From contig NZ_JAHBDK010000051.1 of assembly GCF_019956415.1 (NCBI RefSeq), positions 1-40,437 of the forward strand: a DNA stretch of 40,437 nucleotides, read 5' to 3'. Each line of letters starts with the position of its first letter. The first letter of the stretch is position 1. The notes below the pieces were generated by a model. The model worked only from the letters and a program-made list of their open reading frames with translations, had not been told where the DNA came from and did not search any database. This stretch comes from Pseudomonas sp. GL-B-19. GTDB lineage: Bacteria > Pseudomonadota > Gammaproteobacteria > Pseudomonadales > Pseudomonadaceae. The position numbers and the translations under genes were made by a program. Positions 22,542 to 29,200 of this stretch are shown piece after piece.

Positions 22542-23321
22542 TTATTTTGTCTGATTCAGGACCTGCAGGAGCGCAGCCGTTTCAGCGTCTGGCGTGCCGT
22601 CGAAGCGGGAAGGGCGGAAGTGCATCTGAAAAGCCGCCAAAACATGGCGCGTCGCTACGTCCAGTTCACCGGTTTGTGGCGTGTCATAACCCAGTTTGGC
22701 CAGTTGTCCCTGAAACCAGCTGATGCTCGGCAATTGCGCTGCGAATTGGGCTTGCTGACGCGCCACGGCTTGCTCGTTCGGCCAAACCCCTATGCCTTCG
22801 GCGGCCAGGCGTTTCCAGGGGAACAGCGGACCGGGGTCGAGCTTGCGCGTTGGCGCGATGTCACTATGGCCGATGATGGCGCGTGGATGGATGTTGTAAC
22901 GCTTGCTGATGTCTTTGAGCAGGACGATCAACGATTGCACCTGATCTTCACTGTAGGGGTACCAGACGCGTCCTGTGGGAGTGTCTTTGAAGCCCGGGTT
23001 GACGATTTCGATACCGATGGAGCTGGAGTTCAGCCAAGTCCTGCCTTGCCATTCGCTTTCGCCCGCGTGCCAGGAGCGAAAATTCTCGTCCATCAGCTTA
23101 TAGATGGTGGCGCCCTTGTCGTCACCAATCAGGTAATGACTGCTGACTTCGCCATGGGTCAACAACTGCAGTGAGCGCTCCAGCGAGGCGTTGGTGTAAT
23201 GCAACACCACGAACTGGATGCGACTGTCGTAATTGGTCGAAGGGTGGCTGGTGTCGATACGGGGGCCGCTGGCACAACCGGCCAACAGCAGCAGAGACGC
23301 AATGAGAGCAAAATATTTCAT
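22542..23321 (-). CDS. ampDh2: AmpDh2-like N-acetylmuramoyl-L-alanine amidase lipoprotein, 259 aa
   Basis: An outer-membrane-type lipoprotein (LLLLAGC, Cys16, Ala at +2) with an amidase_2 domain that cuts the bond between MurNAc and the peptide in peptidoglycan. Zinc ligands by comparison with AmpD are His41 (VVLHYTN), His152 (IIGHSDIAPTRK) and Asp162 (LDPGPLFPW); Glu105 lies in IGIEIVN. A C-terminal peptidoglycan-binding-like helical domain (about 190-257, LAKLGYDTPQTGELDVATR) follows. P. aeruginosa AmpDh2 (PA5485) sits in the same place after algB-kinB. Confidence 0.9.
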   Translation of the reverse strand: MKYFALIASLLLLAGCASGPRIDTSHPSTNYDSRIQFVVLHYTNASLERSLQLLTHGEVSSHYLIGDDKGATIYKLMDENFRSWHAGESEWQGRTWLNSSSIGIEIVNPGFKDTPTGRVWYPYSEDQVQSLIVLLKDISKRYNIHPRAIIGHSDIAPTRKLDPGPLFPWKRLAAEGIGVWPNEQAVARQQAQFAAQLPSISWFQGQLAKLGYDTPQTGELDVATRHVLAAFQMHFRPSRFDGTPDAETAALLQVLNQTK

Positions 23322-23425
23322 GGCAGGAGGCAGTGCACGCGAGACTGTAATGCAACAGTGTAACGTACTGCTTTGAGTGTCGACGGCAAATGCTCTGTTT
23401 TAAACAAAATGGAACAAAATGGCCG

Positions 23426-25387
23426 TTAACCGGCCTCCACCCGATTGCGCCCGGCGTTTTTAGCGCGATACAGTGCCTGATCGGCTCTTTTGAGTGCCAT
23501 ATCGGTATGTTCGCCGGGTTTTAGCGCCGTAAGACCCATGGAAATAGTGATGGTTACGCGCTCACCTTTAAAGTGGAAAGGGCAGGCCTCGATCGAGGCG
23601 CGCAAGGTTTCCAGCAGTTTTGCGCCGACTGCCGGCACCGTGCAGGGCATCAGGAGCACAAACTCCTCACCACCAAATCGCGCGATGAAATCGGTGTCGC
23701 GCAGGCGCTTGCGCAGTACGTTGGCGATGATTTTCAGCACCTTGTCGCCTGCCAGGTGGCCATAGTTGTCATTGATACTTTTGAAGTGATCGAGATCGAG
23801 CATGGCCAGCAACAGGGTATTGCCGTGCCGCTGCCATTGACTGACTTCGTGATCCAGGCGTTCGCTCCAGGCGGCTCGATTGGGCAGGCCGGTGAGCGGA
23901 TCAATCAGCGCTTTCTGCCGCTGCTCTTCAAGGTGTTCACGATAACCCAGCGCTTCCTGCTCCATGTGCGCCACCCGTTCAGCCAGACTGTGTAACCGTG
24001 CGGCTACCGCTTGTTCACGCTCGTCACGCTGCTTCTTGTGGTGATCCATGGTGCCCAGCAGGCCTTCAAGATGGTTCTCCAGGACGAGCTTGAGGTCGTC
24101 CAGGTCCGCCGCTTCCTGCATGCTGCTGTGCAAGCCGTCGACCTGTTCGCGGATCTGCGTATCCATCTGGCGCGCCGCAGAGCGGCTGTCGGCGTGGCCT
24201 TCGCTGGCAGCCTGCAAGTTACTCTGGAAGGACTCCAGGCGTTCATTGAGTTGCTGTAAATAGGCTTCGAATTCATGCTGGCCGCTGTCGTTTATCGCCA
24301 GCATCAAGGTCGCTAGATCGTCGAGGATCGGAATCAATTCATACCAGTTCAAACCATTTTGCAGGCGATCACGCATCGCTTCGGCTTGTGGTCGGTGGCG
24401 TTCCGGTAACGTCAGATCGTCGAGCAGGCCCAGCAGTGTGTCTTCGATGTGTTTGGCAACCGAGCTGTATGACGGCTCCGGCGAGTCGGGCAAGGCGTAG
24501 AGAAGGGGCTCTGGTTCGCGGTGCTCAGGATCAATAGTCGTGAATGCCGGGGTCAGCTCATCAGGATTGATTGCCGGTTGAATCAGCGTGGCGGGTGCGA
24601 GGAAGGGAGGGGTGGGCTCTTCCGGGTGTTCATTGTCCGACGCTGTTTGTGGTTCCGGAATTGGCGCACAGACAGCGATTGCCTCAAGGGCGGTCGTGAC
24701 GAGCGCCGCCACTTCACAGGCGGTGGCCGCTGGCAGTGTGACTGACGGCCGGTCCTCATTCGGTGCGTGATCGACATGCGCAATCTCGGCAGCCGGTTCC
24801 ACAGGCTGCGCAGCCGTTGTGTGAACGGCAGGAGCGGCGACCTGTAGCACTTCCTCGTCAGCTTCGCGGCTGCCGAACAGTCTCTGTAGAAAACCGGGCC
24901 GCTCGGGCTCCGCGGGGTTCTCCAACTGACTCAAGGCATCGCCTTGCAGGCCGCTCAGTTCGCTGAGCAGCAACGGAATTTCGCGAGCCTGACTGACTCT
25001 TCCCTCGAGCTTTTTGGCAAAGCTCTTGAGCGGCCGGCTCACTTCCCGGGGCAGCGGCAATGATTGCAGTTGCGCGACCAGCGCAGTCAGTGCGGCGCTG
25101 GTCTGATTGATTCGGGTTTCCCGGCGCTTCTCGGAATCGAGCACGGCTTTTTCGAGTCGCGGCAGCAGGGCGGCCAAGCCGGCGTCCATGTCATCGGTGC
25201 GCACGACGTCGCGCATTTCTTTCATGCATTGGTCGACGGCGAGGTCAGTTCCCTCCGCAGCCAGCGTGCTGCGCACCAACCCACGGCGCAGCAGGTCGAG
25301 CCGGGCGTCCCAGCGACGTTCAAGCTTTTCCTGTTGTTCGATGCTTTGGAGGTATTTCTCTTTCCAGCGCTGTGTTTCGTCGCTCAT
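23426..25387 (-). CDS. GGDEF diguanylate cyclase (PA5487/DgcH-like), 653 aa
   Basis: The C-terminal GGDEF domain makes c-di-GMP. The active-site motif is GGEEF at residues 572-576, preceded by the inhibitory I-site RDTD at 563-566 with the correct five-residue spacing, so product feedback is expected. The long N-terminal part lacks membrane helices. It is charged and helical, with a low-complexity Ala/Pro/Glu-rich stretch in the middle (about 190-300) and a coiled-coil stretch (about 380-480) just before the catalytic domain. The start overlaps the stop of the endonuclease-like gene (ATGA), so it is probably translated from the same mRNA. Confidence 0.9.
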   Translation of the reverse strand: MSDETQRWKEKYLQSIEQQEKLERRWDARLDLLRRGLVRSTLAAEGTDLAVDQCMKEMRDVVRTDDMDAGLAALLPRLEKAVLDSEKRRETRINQTSAALTALVAQLQSLPLPREVSRPLKSFAKKLEGRVSQAREIPLLLSELSGLQGDALSQLENPAEPERPGFLQRLFGSREADEEVLQVAAPAVHTTAAQPVEPAAEIAHVDHAPNEDRPSVTLPAATACEVAALVTTALEAIAVCAPIPEPQTASDNEHPEEPTPPFLAPATLIQPAINPDELTPAFTTIDPEHREPEPLLYALPDSPEPSYSSVAKHIEDTLLGLLDDLTLPERHRPQAEAMRDRLQNGLNWYELIPILDDLATLMLAINDSGQHEFEAYLQQLNERLESFQSNLQAASEGHADSRSAARQMDTQIREQVDGLHSSMQEAADLDDLKLVLENHLEGLLGTMDHHKKQRDEREQAVAARLHSLAERVAHMEQEALGYREHLEEQRQKALIDPLTGLPNRAAWSERLDHEVSQWQRHGNTLLLAMLDLDHFKSINDNYGHLAGDKVLKIIANVLRKRLRDTDFIARFGGEEFVLLMPCTVPAVGAKLLETLRASIEACPFHFKGERVTITISMGLTALKPGEHTDMALKRADQALYRAKNAGRNRVEAG

Positions 25388-26262
25388 TCATGGGGTCCGC
25401 GAGGGGCAGGGCTCAACGCGGGTAATGCATCTGCCGTGAGCGAACCCGGCAGACGAATCTCTACCGCGACCGGCAGGTGATCGGAAATGGGCTGTGCCAA
25501 GACCTCGACCTTTTCAAGGGTCAGCGTCGGGCTCAGTAGAATATGGTCCAGGCAGCGCTGTGGGCGCCAACTGGGGAAAGTCGCTTCCAATTGAGGCGCG
25601 AGCAAGCCGAGGTCACGCAACGGGGAGTTTTGCAGCAAGTCACTGGCATGGGTATTCATGTCGCCCATCAGTACCTGGTGTTTATAACCGCCGATCAACT
25701 CGCGGATGTAGGCAAGTTGCAGGCTGCGCACGCGAGCGCCCAGCGCCAGATGCATCATGACCACCACCAACGCCTCCGGACCTTCGCCGAAGCGCACCAG
25801 AATCGCTCCGCGACCCTTGGGGCCCGGAAGCGGGTGATCTTCAATGACCCACGGGCGCAATCGGCTGAGCACGCCATTGCTGTGTTGGCCGAGGCGACCG
25901 AGGTTGCGATTGAGTTGTTGATACCAGTAGGGGAAGGCGCCGAGTTGCGCCAGGTGTTCGACTTGATTGACGTAGCCTGATCGCAGGCTGCCGCCATCGG
26001 CTTCCTGCAAGGCGACCAGATCGAAGTCGCCCAGCAGGTTGCCGATCTTTTGCAGGTTGTCGGCACGCCCGGTGTGCGGCAACACATGTTGCCAGCCTCG
26101 GGTCAGATAATGCCGATACCGCTCGGTACTGATGCCGACCTGGATATTAAAACTGAGCAAGCGCAGACGACTGTCTGCGGGCAAGCCCGTCGACTCCAGG
26201 TGATGTTCGTTGACCCGTGGATCATGCAGGCCAACAACGCGTTCAGTTCCCCAGCGGCGCAT
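25384..26262 (-). CDS. Endonuclease/exonuclease/phosphatase family protein, 292 aa
   Basis: The EEP fold is visible through its metal and catalytic motifs: Asn39 in LSFNIQVG, Glu in LVALQEADGG (about residue 92), HLALGARVRSLQLAYI, the MGDMNTHASD Asp/Asn pair (about 198) and the terminal SDHLPVAVEI Asp-His pair. No signal peptide is evident. Substrates in this superfamily range from DNA to phospholipids, so the role is open. It lies 14 bases after dsbA and overlaps the cyclase gene, giving a dsbA - EEP - GGDEF operon conserved with PAO1 (PA5489-PA5487). Confidence 0.85.
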   Translation of the reverse strand: MRRWGTERVVGLHDPRVNEHHLESTGLPADSRLRLLSFNIQVGISTERYRHYLTRGWQHVLPHTGRADNLQKIGNLLGDFDLVALQEADGGSLRSGYVNQVEHLAQLGAFPYWYQQLNRNLGRLGQHSNGVLSRLRPWVIEDHPLPGPKGRGAILVRFGEGPEALVVVMMHLALGARVRSLQLAYIRELIGGYKHQVLMGDMNTHASDLLQNSPLRDLGLLAPQLEATFPSWRPQRCLDHILLSPTLTLEKVEVLAQPISDHLPVAVEIRLPGSLTADALPALSPAPRGPHE

Positions 26263-26276
26263 GGCAGTCGCTTCGC

Positions 26277-26918
26277 TTAGTTGGCGGCAGCCTTGTTAGC
26301 CGCTCGCTCTTTGTCGACCAGTGTATCGGCCAGTTTCAGGGCTTGCTCGGCACCGCCGGCAGAACCCACGTCAAAGCGATATTTGCCGTTGACGATCATG
26401 GTCGGTACGCCAGAGATTTCGTACTTCTTCGCAAGTTCTTTGGCTTTGTTGATCTGGCCCTTGATGGCGAAGGAGTTGAAGGTGGCCAGGAACTTGTCCT
26501 TGTCGACGCCCTGAGTGGCCAGGAACTCTGCCATATCTTCTGGATCAGTCAGTTTCTTGTGTTCTTTCTGGATTGCTTCGAACACCGCTGCGTGGACCTT
26601 GTGCTCGACGCCCATGGCTTCAAGGGTCAGGAACATTTGGCCGTGTGCGTCCCATGGGCCGCCGAACATGGCTGGAATACGCACGAAGTTCACGTCGGAC
26701 GGCAGCTTCTCGACCCAAGGATTGATCACCGGTTCGAACGCGTAGCAGTGCGGGCAGCCATACCAGAACAGTTCCACGACTTCGATCTTGCCAGGCACGG
26801 CGACCGGAACCGGATTGGTCAGTTCGACATAAGGGGCGGCGGGGGCTTCGGCGGCTTGGGCAGTCATGCCGAACAGGCTGGCAGCGACGAGTGCGGCGCT
26901 GATGATCAGATTACGCAT
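26277..26918 (-). CDS. dsbA: Thiol:disulfide interchange protein DsbA, 213 aa
   Basis: A periplasmic oxidase that forms disulfides in exported proteins and is reoxidised by DsbB. The signal peptide is cleaved after about residue 22 (MTAQA-A). The thioredoxin-like active site is C55-P-H-C58 (FWYGCPHCYAFEP), and the cis-proline loop is SGVPTMIVNGKY. Length and sequence are typical of Pseudomonas DsbA1. It is first in the operon with the EEP and GGDEF genes. Nearby clients may include the CSS-type sensor of the EAL protein and the cytochromes. Confidence 0.95.
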   Translation of the reverse strand: MRNLIISAALVAASLFGMTAQAAEAPAAPYVELTNPVPVAVPGKIEVVELFWYGCPHCYAFEPVINPWVEKLPSDVNFVRIPAMFGGPWDAHGQMFLTLEAMGVEHKVHAAVFEAIQKEHKKLTDPEDMAEFLATQGVDKDKFLATFNSFAIKGQINKAKELAKKYEISGVPTMIVNGKYRFDVGSAGGAEQALKLADTLVDKERAANKAAAN

Positions 26919-27012
26919 GCTTTACTCCTGGACAATTTTGGTCGCCTCGCGCGACCTGTTTTCAGACAGGTCTTGGCGGGCTTGAGTTCTGTAGTGTAAC
27001 GGCAGCGGCCAC

Positions 27013-27040
27013 AAAAAAGGGCGGCCTAAGCCACCCTTTT
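27013..27040 (-). terminator. Terminator after cytochrome c4
   Basis: On the minus strand AAGGGTGGC TTAG GCCGCCCTT folds with one U-G pair and is followed by a run of T. The mismatch on the plus strand (C/A) shows that the minus strand is the functional one. It separates the c4 gene from dsbA. Confidence 0.7.
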
Positions 27041-27118
27041 TATACTTGCTGCGACGGATTAATCGAGCGTTAACATTGCAAGAGATGTTCATCGCTCGCT
27101 ACGCTCGATCAACCGGCC

Positions 27119-27730
27119 TTAGTGCAGGCCTTGAATGTAACTGGACACGGCGGCGATATCTTCGTCGCTCAGCTTTTTAGCGATGGTCTGCATGGTTTTT
27201 GCATCGCCATCGTTGGTACGTCCACCTTCTTCCTTACGGAAATCGGTCAGTTGCTTGGCGACGTATTGAGCGTGCTGGCCGCCCAGGTGCGGGAAGCCGG
27301 CAGCTGGGTTACCCACGCCATTGGGCGAGTGGCAACCAGTGCAGGCTGGCAGGCCCTTGGCCAGGTCGCCGCCACGGAACAAGGCTTCACCGCGAGCCAC
27401 GATTTTAGGGTCGGCTGCGCCAACACTGCCGTTTTGTTTGGCGAAGTAGGCAGCGATATCAGCCAGATCCTGATCGCTCAGGTTGGTCAGCAGGCCGGTC
27501 ATTTCCAGAACAGTGCGCTTACCCGACTTGATGTCGTGCAGCTGTTTGGTCAGGTAGCGTTCACCCTGACCTGCCAGTTTTGGAAAGTTAGGCGCCATGC
27601 TGTTGCCATCCGGGCCATGACAGGCGCCACATACTGCGGCTTTCGCCTGACCAGCAGTCGCATCACCTGCAGCATGGGCAATGCCGGAGATCCCCACGGT
27701 CAACAGCAGACTCACGATCAATTTGTTCAT
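27119..27730 (-). CDS. cc4: Diheme cytochrome c4, 203 aa
   Basis: A periplasmic electron carrier to terminal oxidases and denitrification enzymes. The signal peptide ends at IAHA-A (residue 20). Two class I c-type domains each bear a heme site: CGACH (Cys34-His38) and CTGCH (about residue 130), with methionine ligands in SMAPNFPKL- and the second-half AAGFPHL / TMQTIAKKL-type regions. Length (about 200) is typical. It is 46 bases downstream of the c5-like gene on the same strand and ends before a terminator. Confidence 0.93.
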   Translation of the reverse strand: MNKLIVSLLLTVGISGIAHAAGDATAGQAKAAVCGACHGPDGNSMAPNFPKLAGQGERYLTKQLHDIKSGKRTVLEMTGLLTNLSDQDLADIAAYFAKQNGSVGAADPKIVARGEALFRGGDLAKGLPACTGCHSPNGVGNPAAGFPHLGGQHAQYVAKQLTDFRKEEGGRTNDGDAKTMQTIAKKLSDEDIAAVSSYIQGLH

Positions 27731-27776
27731 CAGCTAATCCAACTACGGCTAAGGGTTAAAGAGTTATGGACCGGGA

Positions 27777-28067
27777 TCACTCGCTCATCCACTGGATGAT
27801 TGCCTGGTAATCCTCGGCACTGCAGTCCATGCACAAACCACGCGGCGGCATCGCCTTGAAACCCTGGGTCACGTGTTGCACCAGCGTCTCCATACCTTTC
27901 GCCAACCTCGGCGTCCAAGCTTCCTGATCGCCCTTTTGAGGGGCCATGGGTAGTTGGCCGGAATGACAGGCACCACAAACACGGTTGTACACAGCTTCCG
28001 GATCCTGTGTAGCCTGAGCGCTGTAAAGCGGTATCAAGACACCGGCAGCTAGCAGCCATTTCGTCAT
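27777..28067 (-). CDS. Monoheme cytochrome c5-like protein, 96 aa
   Basis: A signal peptide (about residues 1-19) is followed by one CGACH heme site (Cys31-His35) and a Met ligand in FKAMPPRG. A second cysteine pair, CMDC, near residue 80 is a c5-family feature that forms a disulfide. It is the first gene of the pair with cytochrome c4 and divergent from engB, and matches PAO1 PA5491. It likely feeds electrons to oxidases. Confidence 0.9.
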   Translation of the reverse strand: MTKWLLAAGVLIPLYSAQATQDPEAVYNRVCGACHSGQLPMAPQKGDQEAWTPRLAKGMETLVQHVTQGFKAMPPRGLCMDCSAEDYQAIIQWMSE

Positions 28068-28258
28068 AAAACGACCTTTTCAGGGTTGAGAGCGTTCTGC
28101 GTTCTAATGCGCAATCATGGTCAATCGCTCTCGTGAACTTCATCCTTCGCTGGGACAAAGCGCACACAAAATCTGCGGCATTATATACTGGCGTCACTGA
28201 AACGGAAACGACACCGCTTGCCGCGTCCATTCCCGGCGCCGCCCACATCGGAAATCCC

Positions 28259-28900
28259 ATGCAACTCAAGAATCCCATCCTCGGCCTGTGCCAACAGTCC
28301 ACCTTCATGCTCAGCGCTGCCAAAGTCGACCAATGCCCGGACGATGAAGGCTTTGAAGTGGCCTTCGCCGGCCGTTCCAACGCCGGCAAGTCCAGTGCGC
28401 TGAACACCCTGACGCACGCCAGTCTTGCGCGAACCTCGAAAACCCCGGGGCGTACGCAGCTCTTGAACTTCTTCAAGCTAGACGATGATCGTCGTCTGGT
28501 CGACCTTCCGGGTTACGGTTATGCAAAAGTTCCTATCCCGTTGAAGCTGCACTGGCAGCGTCACCTGGAAGCGTATCTGGGTGGTCGCGAGAGTTTGAAA
28601 GGTCTGATTTTGATGATGGACATCCGTCATCCAATGACCGACTTCGACTTGTTGATGCTCGATTGGGCTGTCGCCAGCGGCATGCCGATGCATATTTTGC
28701 TGACCAAAGCCGACAAGTTGACGTACGGCGCGGCGAAAAACGTCCTGCTCAAAGTTCAGGCAGATATCCGTAAGGGTTGGGGGGATGCCGTCAGTATTCA
28801 GCTGTTTTCGGCGCCAAAACGCCTCGGTCTGGAAGACGCCTACACTGTGCTGGCGGGCTGGATGGAGCTGGCGGACAAGGGTTGCGAAGCTGCTGAGTAA
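28259..28900 (+). CDS. engB: Ribosome biogenesis GTPase EngB/YihA, 213 aa
   Basis: An essential GTPase of the TRAFAC class that acts in 50S subunit assembly. Motifs are G1 GRSNAGKS (38-45), G2 region KTPGRTQ, G3 DLPGYGYAK, G4 TKAD and G5 SAPKR. I chose ATG 28259 because the protein from there (MQLKNPILGLCQQSTFMLSA) has the family N-terminus; the open frame extends further upstream to 28133 through the divergent promoter region. It is convergent with ersA and polA. Confidence 0.92.
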   Translation: MQLKNPILGLCQQSTFMLSAAKVDQCPDDEGFEVAFAGRSNAGKSSALNTLTHASLARTSKTPGRTQLLNFFKLDDDRRLVDLPGYGYAKVPIPLKLHWQRHLEAYLGGRESLKGLILMMDIRHPMTDFDLLMLDWAVASGMPMHILLTKADKLTYGAAKNVLLKVQADIRKGWGDAVSIQLFSAPKRLGLEDAYTVLAGWMELADKGCEAAE

Positions 28901-28923
28901 GGCCATTGAGGCAAATGGCAGGC

Positions 28924-28966
28924 AAAAAAAACCCCGGACTTCTATGGGGAGGGGGAAGTTCCGGGG
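28924..28966 (-). terminator. Intrinsic terminator of ersA
   Basis: CCCCGGAACTTC pairs with GAAGTCCGGGG (one bulged base) on the minus strand, followed by eight T. On the plus strand the A-run precedes the stem, so it does not serve engB well. Confidence 0.85.
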
Positions 28967-29055
28967 CTCAAGTTCCGGACCGCTAGGGCGGGGTCCAGAT
29001 TATCTGCCAACACTTAACACAACATAGGAGCATCGAAGGGCTTCACCAGCCATTC
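28924..29055 (-). ncRNA. ersA: ErsA small RNA (Spot 42-like position)
   Basis: The engB-polA gap is where the ErsA sRNA is encoded in P. aeruginosa. It is an Hfq-binding, AlgU-dependent RNA controlling algC, amrZ and oprD. Here the minus strand shows an AlgU-type promoter (29062-29090), a predicted start near 29055, and a strong terminator ending at 28924, giving about 132 bases, which fits the known size. An internal C/U-rich stretch (CTTCCCCCTCCCC) in the terminator loop could be a seed region. Identity is inferred from position, promoter and terminator; the sequence was not compared. Confidence 0.75.
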
Positions 29056-29061
29056 AGTAAC

Positions 29062-29090
29062 TCTGAGTGGCGGTTGACGGGTTTAGTTCC
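29062..29090 (-). promoter_or_regulatory. AlgU (sigma-22/RpoE-type) promoter of ersA
   Basis: Read on the minus strand, GGAACTA (-35, 29090-29084) is followed after 17 bases by TCAGA (-10, 29066-29062). The AlgU consensus is GAACTT-N16/17-TCTGA. A second GGAACTT lies 11 bases further upstream. Confidence 0.65.
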
Positions 29091-29148
29091 GAAGAAGTTC
29101 CAAATCCATTGGAAATAAGTCCAAATATTTTTCGATATAAAGCGCTCC

Positions 29149-29187
29149 GCGTTTTCTGCTGCGGCGCTATGCCACAGCAGAAAACGC
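29149..29187. terminator. 13-bp hairpin just after polA
   Basis: GCGTTTTCTGCTG (29149-29161) and CAGCAGAAAACGC (29175-29187) form a perfect stem with a 13-base loop, 14 bases beyond the polA stop. No T-run follows on the minus strand, so it may stabilise the mRNA end or act as a weak terminator before ersA. Confidence 0.5.
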
Positions 29188-29200
29188 CTGTTCAGACGGC

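Noticed and set aside
27061..27110. Inverted repeat ATCGAGCG/CGCTCGAT near the cytochrome c4 stop
   Set aside because: The arms are distant and no T-run follows; the nearby hairpin at 27013-27040 is a better terminator.
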